In this document: positions 48,276-57,681 of the stretch, in pieces
Layout of the letters: every line of letters begins with the position of its first letter
How positions within the stretch are numbered: position 1 is the first letter of the stretch
Virus record (IMG/VR): IMGVR_UViG_3300011116_000165
Location: 1-63,081 of that record
Source: a virus
Direction: 5' to 3' (one strand)
Length of the DNA: 63,081 nucleotides
Position numbers and translations under genes: made by a program
Notes under the pieces: model-generated
Seen by the model: the letters and a program-made list of their open reading frames with translations, nothing else
The model's database searches: none
Told to the model about the DNA's origin: nothing

Positions 48276-48688
48276 GCATAGTTCAAACCCAGACCACCAG
48301 CTTCAAAAAGGAGTTGTACCAAGGCGTTCACGATCTATCTACGGACACGATCTACATTGCCTTGTACACGGCTGCGGCTGATTTGAACGCAGCAACTACG
48401 GTGTACTCCAGCACCAATGAAGTGTCTGCTACGGGCTACACGGCTGGCGGTCAAGTAATGACTGGGGTTTCCATCAACACGGACGGCTACACGGCCTACG
48501 TTAACTGGGCCAACGTGTCTTGGACTTCTGCTTTGACGGCCCGGTGCGCGTTAATTTATAACGTGACCCAAGGTAATAAATCGGTAGCTGTGCTGGACTT
48601 TGGTTCTGACAAAACGTCAACCACCACGTTTACAATTACGATGCCGTCAAATACCTCAACCACCGCACTTATTAGGAGTTCAAATTGA
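48272..48688 (+). CDS. Tail fibre-type protein, paralog of 49317-49793
   Basis: 138 aa, beta-rich. DTIYIALYTAAADLNAATTV, EVSATGYTAGG and TMPSNTSTTALIR recur in the gene at 49317, separated from it by the small TTG gene and endonuclease VII. ATGA overlap with the adaptor gene. Confidence 0.7.
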   Translation: MSIVQTQTTSFKKELYQGVHDLSTDTIYIALYTAAADLNAATTVYSSTNEVSATGYTAGGQVMTGVSINTDGYTAYVNWANVSWTSALTARCALIYNVTQGNKSVAVLDFGSDKTSTTTFTITMPSNTSTTALIRSSN

Positions 48689-48876
48689 TCGTTACTACTA
48701 CCAAAGGCGATATGGACGATTCCTTGCTTGTCAAACAAGAAGGCTCCATAGATAATGAGAACGAACTTACAGTGTGGACTGAATACTGGCTGGACGGGGA
48801 GCTTGTCCATCGCTCCGCGCACGTTACTTTGAAACAAATGCCCGTTTTTGCGGGTGGCGATACTGCTTCTTTCTAA
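48685..48876 (+). CDS. Small protein, TTG start
   Basis: 63 aa (starts TTG at 48685, AGGAG 6 nt upstream, overlapping the previous stop). DNENELTVWTEYWLDGELVH is conserved-looking and beta-rich. Function unknown. Confidence 0.6.
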   Translation: MIVTTTKGDMDDSLLVKQEGSIDNENELTVWTEYWLDGELVHRSAHVTLKQMPVFAGGDTASF

Positions 48877-48886
48877 GGATGGTTAA

Positions 48887-49324
48887 GTGAAAACTACGCA
48901 CAAATGCTCTGTTTGCAAGGAAGAAAAATCCTTGTCGGAGTTTCCTATGCGTAAAACACACCGTCCGGGGAAGCCTGTATCGCAGTGTACGGCTTGCCGC
49001 GTAGCGTATAACAAAGCATATAGAGCAAAAAACAAAGAAAAAGTTCTTGAAATTGAACGCAAGAGCAAGTTAAAAATGACCTACGGCATTACTGTAGGCC
49101 AGTATGATGCGTTGTTAGATAGGCAAGATGGAAAGTGTGCTATTTGTGCGGCTAAAAAACCGGGCGGTAGGACTAAAATGTTTTTTATCGACCACTGTCA
49201 TAGCACAGGTAAAGTACGCGGTTTACTTTGTATGCGGTGTAATACTGGACTGGGTTTGTTTTTGGACAATCCAAAATTTCTTTTAAACGCAATTTCTTAT
49301 CTTAAGGAGAACTCAGGTGAGTAA
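48887..49324 (+). CDS. Recombination endonuclease VII-like, probably mobile
   Basis: 145 aa. Four zinc Cys at C7/C10 and C34/C37, a second pair C84/C87 and C115/C118, and the active IDHCHSTGKVRGLLC (D102, H103, H105). This is the Endonuclease VII fold. It sits between two paralogous fibre genes, a typical site for a free-standing homing nuclease; it may also resolve DNA junctions before packaging. Confidence 0.85.
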   Translation: MKTTHKCSVCKEEKSLSEFPMRKTHRPGKPVSQCTACRVAYNKAYRAKNKEKVLEIERKSKLKMTYGITVGQYDALLDRQDGKCAICAAKKPGGRTKMFFIDHCHSTGKVRGLLCMRCNTGLGLFLDNPKFLLNAISYLKENSGE

Positions 49325-49793
49325 TACCCAATCAATGTGCACTTCGTTCCTTGGTGAACTGATGACTGCAACCCACAATTTTGGCGCTTCACCAGTGCGT
49401 GCAGCAGCCACTGCTGACACGTTTAAAGCTGCGTTATATTTAGCATCTGCAACGCTTAACGCCTCCACCACGGTGTACTCTGCTACCGGTGAAGTATCTG
49501 GTACAGGCTATACAGCGGGCGGCGTAACAATTACAAATGCAACTGCTCCAACTTCAACCAATGCGTCTGCAACGGCAGGCGTTGGTTATTGGACTCCCTC
49601 TGCGTCTATTGTGTACACAACCGTTACGTTGACAACTTCGTTTGACACGGTGTTTATCTATAACTCTACGCAGTCAAACAAGGCCGTTAGCGTTCACACG
49701 TTTACTGCTCAGACCATTACTGCTGGCACGTTTACACTGACCATGCCATCCAACACCACGACAACAGCGTTGTTGCGTTTGGCTACAACCTAA
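49317..49793 (+). CDS. Tail fibre-type protein, paralog of 48272-48688
   Basis: 158 aa, GTG start with AAGGAG upstream. Shares ASTTVYSATGEVSGTGYTAGG and TMPSNTTTTALLR with the gene at 48272. Slightly longer N-terminus. Confidence 0.7.
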   Translation: MSNTQSMCTSFLGELMTATHNFGASPVRAAATADTFKAALYLASATLNASTTVYSATGEVSGTGYTAGGVTITNATAPTSTNASATAGVGYWTPSASIVYTTVTLTTSFDTVFIYNSTQSNKAVSVHTFTAQTITAGTFTLTMPSNTTTTALLRLATT

Positions 49794-49824
49794 TAGCGGG
49801 GCGCGGCTAGTAGCCGTGTAGGCC

Positions 49825-50967
49825 ATGTTCGGATTTTCCCCGTTCGCCGGAGCCCCATTTGGAGATACGGGGAGTACTACCTCCGCCCCTACTTCGGGGT
49901 GGGGAGCAGGAGCGTGGGGAGATGGGCCTTGGGGCATTTCGGATATATCTCTTGCGCTTACGGGTGTACAGGCATCAGGACAGGTCGGCACAGAAACAAG
50001 TGGAATTAGCCTCGCACTTAGCGGGGTATCCGCCACAGGAAGCACTGGAACAGTAACAGCATCACAGGCTATATCTGTCGCGCTTACTGGGGTATCCGCT
50101 TCTGGTAATGCTGGAACAGTAACCACTTCAGCCACGGCCTCACAAGCATTAACTGGGGTACAAGCAACTGGAAGCGCTGGAACGGTCACCACTTCTGCCG
50201 CAGTTTCACAGGCTTTAACAGGCGTAGCGGCTTCTGGTGTTTTGGGGATAGTAGAGTTAGGTGGAGTTTCTTTAGCTTTAACAGGCGTATCAGCCACGGG
50301 TAGTGCAGGAACAGTAACCGCATCAATAGTCGTATCACAAGCATTAACCGGGGTACAAGCAACCGGCAGCGCCGGGACAGTAACCACTTCAGCCACGGCT
50401 TCACAGGCATTAACTGGCGTTAGTGCAGCAGGATTAGTTGAGTCGGTAACTGCTTCAGCATCTCTTTCCATAGCTTTAACAGGGGTTCAAGCCGCCGGGT
50501 CAGTTGGATCGGTTACCACATCGTTTGTTATATCCCAAGCGTTAACTGGAGTACAGGCTCAAGGTGACAATGGCACAGTAGGCACTACAGCGGAAGCATC
50601 CCAAACCTTAACCGGGGTGCAGGCTGCTGGCTCTATAGGCACAGTAGGTACAAGTAGAATATTTGAAGTTGCGCTGACGGGTGTATCTGCCTCCGGCGCG
50701 GTGGGGGATGTCTCCAGAGAAATTGCAGTTTCTCTAACGGGAGTTTTGGCATCCGCCCTTGCAGGAACGGCAGGAACAAGTCAAAATGTTGTTCGTGCGC
50801 TTACCGGTGTGCAGGCTAACGGGCAAGTTAATGATGTCTACCCGCCGTGGACAATAATTGATGATAGCCAAAACCCGGATTGGCAAGCCATATCCAACGC
50901 ACAAACTGCTGCTTGGCAAGTCATATCTGATGCACAAACTGCTAGTTGGCAACTAATTAACACATAG
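49825..50967 (+). CDS. Repetitive tail fibre protein
   Basis: 380 aa. A GWGAGAWGDGPWG start is followed by about 14 tandem repeats of 20-23 residues, consensus SQALTGVQATGSAGTVTTSA, then WQAISNAQTAAWQVISDAQT repeats at the C-terminus. Regular beta repeats of this kind build long fibres. The reverse frame is open across the repeats but is only a shadow. Confidence 0.8.
   Translation: MFGFSPFAGAPFGDTGSTTSAPTSGWGAGAWGDGPWGISDISLALTGVQASGQVGTETSGISLALSGVSATGSTGTVTASQAISVALTGVSASGNAGTVTTSATASQALTGVQATGSAGTVTTSAAVSQALTGVAASGVLGIVELGGVSLALTGVSATGSAGTVTASIVVSQALTGVQATGSAGTVTTSATASQALTGVSAAGLVESVTASASLSIALTGVQAAGSVGSVTTSFVISQALTGVQAQGDNGTVGTTAEASQTLTGVQAAGSIGTVGTSRIFEVALTGVSASGAVGDVSREIAVSLTGVLASALAGTAGTSQNVVRALTGVQANGQVNDVYPPWTIIDDSQNPDWQAISNAQTAAWQVISDAQTASWQLINT
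49945..50841 (+). repeat. About 14 tandem coding repeats of about 66 bp
   Basis: Each unit encodes ALTGV(Q/S)A(S/T)G followed by GTVTTS. Copies near 50130 and 50360 are most alike. Array of protein repeats, not a CRISPR. Confidence 0.85.
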
Positions 50968-50975
50968 GTATATGT

Positions 50976-51326
50976 ATGGCACTCATAATTGCTGACCGGG
51001 TACAAGAAACCACCACAGTCACCGGGACAGGTACTGCTACGCTTTTGGGTGCAGTTACTGGATTTCAGAGTTTCTCCGCCGTCGGGGATGGGAATTCAAC
51101 GTATTACACAATTGCAGGGCAAAGCGGATCAGAGTGGGAGGTTGGAATTGGGACGTACACTGCATCCGGCACCACACTAGCGCGTACCACAGTAATAGCG
51201 TCCAGTAATTCTGGTTCACTTGTTACTTTTTCCGCAGGTACTAAGAACGTATTTTGTACATTACCGGCAGAACGGGCAACTACATTTGGCAGATCATTAA
51301 TTTCATCCATTGTCTTTGGATACTAA
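50976..51326 (+). CDS. Fibre-associated structural protein
   Basis: 116 aa (MALIIADRVQETTTVTGTGTA), a conserved start among phage fibre-region proteins. TTLARTTVIASSNSGSLVTF gives strands. Likely a fibre collar or repeat-capping protein; role inferred from position. Confidence 0.65.
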   Translation: MALIIADRVQETTTVTGTGTATLLGAVTGFQSFSAVGDGNSTYYTIAGQSGSEWEVGIGTYTASGTTLARTTVIASSNSGSLVTFSAGTKNVFCTLPAERATTFGRSLISSIVFGY

Positions 51327-51335
51327 GGAAACAGC

Positions 51336-51707
51336 ATGGCAAATCCTAATTTAATTAACGCAAGCTCAATTTACGGCAGTACGTCCTATTTGATTCCAAG
51401 CACAACATCGGCGACAACATGGACTGCTCTTACTCCTGCCGCGGGCACGGTAAATAAAATTGATAATATTGTTGCTTCAAATGTAACAGCCTCAACTGCA
51501 ACTGTAACCGTATCAATTAATAGTGCTGCTGCCGGGGGCGGCACTGCATACCGCCTTATTTACCAATTACCGGTTCCTATTAATGCCGCTGTTGTTATTG
51601 TTGATAAAAGCACGGCATTTTATTTAGGCGAAGCGCAATCTATTGTTGTAACAGTAGGAACTGCTTCTGCTATTGAACTCACCGCTTCCTACGAGGCGCT
51701 TACCTAA
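51336..51707 (+). CDS. Small beta-rich fibre-region protein
   Basis: 123 aa, starts MANPNLINASSIYGSTSYLI; typical Ser/Thr/Ala beta composition. AAGGA upstream; its stop overlaps the next ATG (TAATG). Confidence 0.6.
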   Translation: MANPNLINASSIYGSTSYLIPSTTSATTWTALTPAAGTVNKIDNIVASNVTASTATVTVSINSAAAGGGTAYRLIYQLPVPINAAVVIVDKSTAFYLGEAQSIVVTVGTASAIELTASYEALT

Positions 51708-52690
51708 TGTCCACGCAGTACAAGGGTTCTGTTCTTTCATCAACAGAACAACCCACTTCAAGTTCCGTTGCTCAAGGAATTTGGAATACCAGCGATGCAA
51801 TGCAAGCACAAAAGGCGGGAACATGGCCCCTGATGAGTATTCCCGTTGAGTATTTAGTTCTAGCAGGTGGTGGAGCGGGCGCAGCAGGTAACTCAGGAAA
51901 CGTTGGTAATGGTGGAGGCGGTGCGGGTGGTTTACTAACCAGTACTGCAAGTTTTATTCCAGCTACTGCTTATACCTTCACTGTAGGAGCAGGCGCAACA
52001 GGAACTGTTGCAGGTCTTGGAAATGTTGCATCAAACGGATTAAATTCAGTAATTTCTGGCACAGGAATTACCACAATAACCGCACTTGGTGGCGGCAGCG
52101 CAATGGGATATAGGGCAACCGCTGCATCTTCTAATTCTGGAGGTTCTGGCGGTGGTGGTTCATACAACACTGTTACGGCAGGAACAGGAACTGCTGGCCC
52201 TCCACGACAAGGCTATGATGGAGGTGCTGGTGTTGCTGCTGGAACTTATGCTGGCGGTGGAGGCGGCGGTGCTGGCGGAGCTGGAGCAGCAGGCTCTGTT
52301 AGTGGTAATGGTGGAATAGGTGTACAAAGTTCTATTACTGGAACAGCTATATATTATGGCGGCGGCGGTGGCGGCGGCGCATTAAGTGGAACAGCACCTA
52401 CCGGTGGTTCTGGTGGCGGTGGCGCAGGCGGTCTTGCGGCAGCAGGTGTAGCGGGTACTGCTAACTTAGGTGGCGGCGGGGGCGGCGCAGCTAATGTTCT
52501 TTCAACAGGTGCAAATGGTGGTTCTGGTGTAATTATTATTGCGTACCCAGACACTTACCCAAGTGCTTCAGCGGCAAGCGCAGGACTTACTATTAATGGA
52601 AGTGCAGGCAATACAACCCCAGATACAGCATCTAGGTCGGGTTATAAAATATACAAAATTACCGCTGGTACTGGCACTATCACATGGTGA
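51707..52690 (+). CDS. Glycine-rich adhesin, first of tandem pair
   Basis: 327 aa. VEYLVLAGGGAGAAG followed by long Gly-rich stretches (GGGGGGALSG, GGGGAGG) and a conserved GPPRQGYDGG. N-terminal YKGSVLSSTEQPTSSS is shared with the next gene. Poly-Gly domains of this sort form sandwich structures at receptor-binding tips (compare T4 gp38-type adhesins). Confidence 0.75.
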   Translation: MSTQYKGSVLSSTEQPTSSSVAQGIWNTSDAMQAQKAGTWPLMSIPVEYLVLAGGGAGAAGNSGNVGNGGGGAGGLLTSTASFIPATAYTFTVGAGATGTVAGLGNVASNGLNSVISGTGITTITALGGGSAMGYRATAASSNSGGSGGGGSYNTVTAGTGTAGPPRQGYDGGAGVAAGTYAGGGGGGAGGAGAAGSVSGNGGIGVQSSITGTAIYYGGGGGGGALSGTAPTGGSGGGGAGGLAAAGVAGTANLGGGGGGAANVLSTGANGGSGVIIIAYPDTYPSASAASAGLTINGSAGNTTPDTASRSGYKIYKITAGTGTITW

Positions 52691-52696
52691 ACAATA

Positions 52697-53656
52697 ATGT
52701 CTATTAGATACAAAGGCTCTATTCTTTCATCTACAGCGCAAACTACTAGCTCTAGTAGTGCTAAAGGTATTTGGAAAAGATCTACTATCTTGCAAGCGTT
52801 AAAAGCAAGTGCATGGCCTTTGTTTTCAACTTCAGTTTCCGTTGATTACTTGGTTGTTGCTGGTGGCGGCAGTGGGGGTAGAGAAGGTTTTAACACTGGT
52901 ACAGGTGGCGGTGGTGGCGCTGGCGGCTTGTTGACCAATACTGTTACGTTAAATCAGGGAACAGCCTACACAATTACCGTCGGGCCGGGTGGAACAGCGC
53001 CTGCTGGAGCAAGTGTTGGAAATAATGGCACAGCTTCTTCAATTGCCGGGACTGGTCTTACGACTATCTCAGCTACCGGAGGCGGGGGTGGCGGTGGTGG
53101 AGCGTCAGTTGCTACCGTTGGTAACGGCGGTTCTGGTGGTGGTGGTGGTAGCGCATCACAAGCTGGCGGCACAGGAACTGCTGGCCCCCCGCGCCAAGGC
53201 TATAACGGAGGTACTGCTACAGCTAATTTGGGCGGCTCAACTGCTGCCGCTGGTGGAGGTGGTTCAAGCGCTGTTGGTACAAACGGAGCATCAGGCGCAG
53301 GTGGTGCGGGCGGCGCTGGTACTGCATCTAGCTTATCTGGTTCCTCAGTAACTTACGCTGGAGGCGGGGGTGGCTCTGCTTACACCACAGCAGGCGCAGG
53401 TGGTGCTGGCGGCGGTGGTGCTGGTGGTAAATACAACACATCTGTTGGTGTAGCGGGAACAGCAAATACTGGCGGTGGAGGCGGGGGTGGCTCTAATGGG
53501 ACAAATCCAAGTCCCGGCGCTGGCGGTTCGGGTGTTGTAATTCTCAGGGTTTTGCTTGCTGTTACGGCAACAGGCACAACTGGATCGCCTACTGTTACTA
53601 CTGATGCGACTTATCGGTATTATAAATTTACTGGTAGCGGAACAATAACATTCTAA
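52697..53656 (+). CDS. Glycine-rich adhesin, second of tandem pair
   Basis: 319 aa. Same layout as the previous gene (YKGSILSSTAQTTSSS; VDYLVVAGGGS; GPPRQGYNGG). Divergent Gly-rich loops suggest each copy adjusts to a different receptor. Confidence 0.75.
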   Translation: MSIRYKGSILSSTAQTTSSSSAKGIWKRSTILQALKASAWPLFSTSVSVDYLVVAGGGSGGREGFNTGTGGGGGAGGLLTNTVTLNQGTAYTITVGPGGTAPAGASVGNNGTASSIAGTGLTTISATGGGGGGGGASVATVGNGGSGGGGGSASQAGGTGTAGPPRQGYNGGTATANLGGSTAAAGGGGSSAVGTNGASGAGGAGGAGTASSLSGSSVTYAGGGGGSAYTTAGAGGAGGGGAGGKYNTSVGVAGTANTGGGGGGGSNGTNPSPGAGGSGVVILRVLLAVTATGTTGSPTVTTDATYRYYKFTGSGTITF

Positions 53657-53658
53657 TC

Positions 53659-54021
53659 ATGGCACATTTTGCAAAACTTGGTGAAAATAATGTAGTGCTT
53701 GAAGTGCATTGCATCCATAACAACGAGTTATTGGTAGATGGCGTAGAGTCAGAAGCCAAAGGAATTGAGTTCTTAGTTACTTGGAGCGGCGGCTATCCGT
53801 TGTGGAAGCAGACCTCCTATAATGCTACCACCCGGAAAAACTATGCGGGTATTGGCTACACCTATGACTCAGACAGGGATGCTTTTATCCCGCCAACACC
53901 GTACCCTAGCTGGCTGCTTGACGAGCAAACCTGCCAGTGGAAACCCCCCACAGATTTCCCAAATGATGGTAAGATTTACCAGTGGGATGAATCGACAACA
54001 TCTTGGAAAGAGATCCTATGA
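53659..54021 (+). CDS. Conserved fibre-region protein
   Basis: 120 aa. MAHFAKLGENNVVLEV, WKQTSYNATTRKNYAGIGYT, PPTPYPSWLLD and YQWDESTTSWKEI are a well conserved pattern seen in cyanophage and other aquatic phage fibre clusters. Overlaps the next gene (ATGA). Confidence 0.7.
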   Translation: MAHFAKLGENNVVLEVHCIHNNELLVDGVESEAKGIEFLVTWSGGYPLWKQTSYNATTRKNYAGIGYTYDSDRDAFIPPTPYPSWLLDEQTCQWKPPTDFPNDGKIYQWDESTTSWKEIL

Positions 54022-55193
54022 CAGTCAATTATACAACCAACCTTGCGCTTGCCCAACCAGTAACTGGAACAGAATCCGGAACATGGGGCGATGATGTAAA
54101 CAACGGGTTGACATCTTATTTGGATAATGCCATTGCGGGTACGGTGACGCTTACCAATGACGGCGCAGTCACTCTTTCTAATACCCAAGGCACAAGCTCT
54201 GCTACCAACATTGTCTCCAGCTTGACTGGCGCGGGTACAGTTTCAGCGCAGTTTGCCATTATTAAAGTAACCGGCACGCTGACTACTGCAAAGGTACTGA
54301 CAGCCCCCTCAACCAGTAAAACATTTATTGTGGTTAATGCCGCTACCGGCAGCACCGTAACTATCAAGGCATCCGGACAGTCTGGTGTGTCCGTAGCAGT
54401 GGGCGAGTCTGCTACTGTGTACTTCAACGGCACAGACTACGTTAAGAGCGCAACCACTACGGCTGGCTCCGGAACGGTTACTTCAGTTGGCTGGACAGGC
54501 GGCATTGTTTCGGTTGCAACGGCTACCACCACCCCGGCGTTTACAATTGCAGGAACATCTGGCGGCGTCCCTTACTTTAATAGCGGAACTACTTGGGCAA
54601 CATCGGCTGCATTAGCGGCAAGTGCGCTGGTAATCGGCGGCGGGGCTGGCGCAGCACCTGCCACAACAACTACCGGCACTGGCGTGGTGACTGCTTTGGG
54701 CGTGGCAGTTGGTTCTGCGGGTGCGTTTACTACTAACAATGCCGCCAATACTTTCACTGCCCTGCAAACCTTTTCCGGCTCAACCAGTGTGCTGGCAGTA
54801 GCGATGGCAAATGCAGGTGAGGTAGCGACAGTTTCTGCCACGGCGGCTACCGGCACGATTAACTATGACGTGACCACCCAAAGTGTCCTGTATTACACGA
54901 CAAGCGCATCTGCCAACTGGACGGTTAACTTTCGTGGCTCGTCTGGCACCAGCCTTAATACTTTGATGGCAGTGGGCCAAAGCGTTACGGTAGCGTTTTT
55001 GGTCACCCAAGGCGCTACGGCCTACTACAACAACGTTGTAAACATTGACGGTACAGCAGTAACTCCTAAGTACCAAGGCGGCACCGCATGGGCTGCTGGC
55101 AATGCGTCGGGTATTGACTCTTACGTCTATACCATCATAAAGACAGCCAGTGCTACTTTCACTGTCTTGGCCTCACAGACCCAGTTCAAGTAA
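54018..55193 (+). CDS. Tail fibre protein
   Basis: 391 aa. Starts NYTTNLALAQPVTGTESGTWGDD, common in phage tail fibre proteins. Beta-rich and Thr/Ala/Gly-rich throughout. Contains TGTGVVTALGVAVGSAGAFT, a trimeric-fibre-type segment. Confidence 0.75.
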   Translation: MTVNYTTNLALAQPVTGTESGTWGDDVNNGLTSYLDNAIAGTVTLTNDGAVTLSNTQGTSSATNIVSSLTGAGTVSAQFAIIKVTGTLTTAKVLTAPSTSKTFIVVNAATGSTVTIKASGQSGVSVAVGESATVYFNGTDYVKSATTTAGSGTVTSVGWTGGIVSVATATTTPAFTIAGTSGGVPYFNSGTTWATSAALAASALVIGGGAGAAPATTTTGTGVVTALGVAVGSAGAFTTNNAANTFTALQTFSGSTSVLAVAMANAGEVATVSATAATGTINYDVTTQSVLYYTTSASANWTVNFRGSSGTSLNTLMAVGQSVTVAFLVTQGATAYYNNVVNIDGTAVTPKYQGGTAWAAGNASGIDSYVYTIIKTASATFTVLASQTQFK

Positions 55194-55202
55194 GGTTTAG
55201 CC

Positions 55203-57215
55203 ATGCCAGTAATTAAAACTAAAGGCGCCGCATCCTCCCAAGGCTTTGGCGAGTTTGCTAAATCTGCTGCTGTTACCAATTACATTGAGGATGTGTTTTC
55301 AACGTACCTCTACACAGGCAACGGCACTACACAGACCATCACGAATGGCATTGACTTGTCTACTTATGGTGGGTTGGTTTGGACAAAAAGCCGATCGGCA
55401 GTAAAAGACAATGGAATGTGGGACACAGTTCGAGGTGCAGGAACTGGAAGTGGGTCACCAAATAATAAAACCATTAGTTCTAACGGCTTAAACCTTAGTG
55501 CTTTTTATTCGACTGATTATTTATCTGCATTCAATACAAACGGATTCAATGTAACTTATGGCGATGCCACTTACAGTGTGGCAAACCAAAGTGGAACTAC
55601 TTACGCTGGGTGGTCATTTAGGAAGCAACCTAAATTTTTTGACATTCAAACCTGGACTGGTAACGGAACAGCAGGCAAAACAATTTCTCATAATTTAGGT
55701 TCAGTGCCTGGATGCATTATGGTGCTTTGCACTACTGCTAACTACTCTTGGTTTGTATACCACAGAAATGCAAATGCTGGTGGAAACACAACATCATTGA
55801 TGCTTAATAGTACATCTGCGGCCGCAGATGATGGTAATGCTGGTATTCAAAATTTAACATCTACAACATTTGCTCTTGGTAGTGCGGGAGCAACTTCTAC
55901 CAGACTTAATGATTCAGGGCAAACATACATCGCTTATATCTTTGCTCACAACGCTGGCGGGTTTGGCCTTACTGGTACAGACAATGTAATTACTTGTGGA
56001 AGTTTTACTACTGACGCAAGCGGCAGTGTGACAGTTAATCTTGGTTATGAGCCGCAATGGTTGTTAGTTAAAAATACTCAGCTAACTGAAAATTGGGTTG
56101 AGTTGGATAATATGAGAGGTTGGTCTTTTGCTTCTCAACAAAGGTTGTTTCCCAACTTAACAAATGCTGAACAATCGTTAGCAGGAAATTATGGAACGCC
56201 TACGGCAACGGGATTTAACTTTGTAAACGGATTAGGGAATAGTAACACCTACATCTACATTGCCATACGCCGTGGGCCAATGAAAACGCCTACAACAAGT
56301 ACAAGTGTTTTTGGGCTTTCTGCTAGAACTGGAACTGGTGCAAACGCAACAGTAACCGGCGGTCAAACAGATGATTTGTTTATAAGTAAAAATAGAGCCT
56401 CTGGACCTGGAACTTTGTTTGCATCAAGATTAAGTGGAACTGTATATTTAACATCTAGTACAACAACAGGAGAAAATCCAACTGGAACAAATGTACTTCA
56501 AGCAAGCCCTTGGGACATTATGGATGGCGTTAAAGTTGGAACAACATCTAATCAAACAAATGCAAATGGACAAACATTTATAAATTATTTAGTTAAAAGA
56601 GCACCTAATTTTTTTGATGTTGTTTGTTATACGGGTACGGGAAGTGCTACTACTCAAACCCATAATTTAAATGTTGCACCTGAGTTAATAATTGTTAAAA
56701 GACGCAATTTGGCTAGCAATTGGATTGTTGGAGCAACTACAATTGGTTACTCAAATAAATTATATTTTAATTTAACAGACGCAAGCGCGGCAGATTCAAC
56801 TGCATGGAATTCAACGAATCCAACTTCAAGTGTTTTTAGTCTTGGAACAAATACTGAATGCAATGCAGGAGCCTCTACTTACATTGCCTATTTGTTTGCC
56901 TCTTGTCCAGGTGTTTCTTCTGTCGGTACTTATACAGGAAATGGAACAACGCAAACTATTAATTGTGGATTTACTAGCGGCTCTAGGTTTGTAATGATTA
57001 AGCAAACCAATTCAACTGGCGGGTGGTATTTTTACGATACAGCCCGTGGAATGACAACATTGACAGACCCTTATTTGTTTTTTGATAGCACGGCGGGTGA
57101 TGCTGCAACACTTGGCTCTGTAACAACCGTAACAACTGGTTTTGCGCTTGACGCTACGATTTTGGCTGCAATTAATACAAATGCCGCAACTTACATTTAC
57201 ATGGCAATAGCATAA
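55203..57215 (+). CDS. Large tail fibre/appendage protein
   Basis: 670 aa. Repeated domains: RKQPKFFDIQTWTGNG, then KRAPNFFDVVCYTGTG, each followed by a HNL...P segment, suggesting duplicated appendage domains. From about 56.3 to 57.0 kb the DNA is clearly more AT-rich than its neighbours, so part of the gene may be recently acquired. Receptor-facing role inferred. Confidence 0.75.
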   Translation: MPVIKTKGAASSQGFGEFAKSAAVTNYIEDVFSTYLYTGNGTTQTITNGIDLSTYGGLVWTKSRSAVKDNGMWDTVRGAGTGSGSPNNKTISSNGLNLSAFYSTDYLSAFNTNGFNVTYGDATYSVANQSGTTYAGWSFRKQPKFFDIQTWTGNGTAGKTISHNLGSVPGCIMVLCTTANYSWFVYHRNANAGGNTTSLMLNSTSAAADDGNAGIQNLTSTTFALGSAGATSTRLNDSGQTYIAYIFAHNAGGFGLTGTDNVITCGSFTTDASGSVTVNLGYEPQWLLVKNTQLTENWVELDNMRGWSFASQQRLFPNLTNAEQSLAGNYGTPTATGFNFVNGLGNSNTYIYIAIRRGPMKTPTTSTSVFGLSARTGTGANATVTGGQTDDLFISKNRASGPGTLFASRLSGTVYLTSSTTTGENPTGTNVLQASPWDIMDGVKVGTTSNQTNANGQTFINYLVKRAPNFFDVVCYTGTGSATTQTHNLNVAPELIIVKRRNLASNWIVGATTIGYSNKLYFNLTDASAADSTAWNSTNPTSSVFSLGTNTECNAGASTYIAYLFASCPGVSSVGTYTGNGTTQTINCGFTSGSRFVMIKQTNSTGGWYFYDTARGMTTLTDPYLFFDSTAGDAATLGSVTTVTTGFALDATILAAINTNAATYIYMAIA

Positions 57216-57224
57216 GGACACATC

Positions 57225-57671
57225 ATGGAAATCCGAATCAGAGAAACCGGCGCAGTGATGTTTGAGAGCGAGTTCCGCTCCTACCTGCAAGCCAACAATG
57301 GCCCGTCTTACGACACACTGACCCAAGAGGTGGCAGAGGCTTTAAGCGTGGATGTGGTGCTGGAAGGCCCGCAAGCCAGCCCCACGCGCTACCAAGTGGC
57401 CTACCGTGATGGCGTTGAGAAAATTGGCGGCGCTTGGCATACCAAATACAGCGTTGCAGATATGGACGCAGACGCTATTGCCGCCAAAGATGCAGAACAA
57501 GCAAAAGCCATGCGTGAGCAGCGTAATACCAAACTTTCTGACAGCGATTGGACGCAGTTGGCAGACAGTACGGCAGACAAAACGGCATGGGCAACCTACC
57601 GCCAAGCACTGCGTGATATATCAGCACAGTCAAGTTTCCCTTGGGACATTACTTGGCCTGACGCGCCCTAA
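57225..57671 (+). CDS. Tail assembly chaperone-like / fibre assembly protein
   Basis: 148 aa. C-terminal LSDSDWTQLADSTADKTAWA, YRQALRDI and FPWDITWP match phage tail assembly chaperone-type ends that often follow fibre genes. Confidence 0.65.
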   Translation: MEIRIRETGAVMFESEFRSYLQANNGPSYDTLTQEVAEALSVDVVLEGPQASPTRYQVAYRDGVEKIGGAWHTKYSVADMDADAIAAKDAEQAKAMREQRNTKLSDSDWTQLADSTADKTAWATYRQALRDISAQSSFPWDITWPDAP

Positions 57672-57681
57672 CAGGTGATTT

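Noticed and set aside
49674-50471. 265-codon minus-strand frame with TPVNACE repeats
   Set aside because: Mirror of the ALTGV repeat array; its repeats simply follow the coding repeats.
49945-50841. Possible CRISPR array
   Set aside because: Repeats are in frame, 60-69 bp apart without unique spacers, and encode protein.
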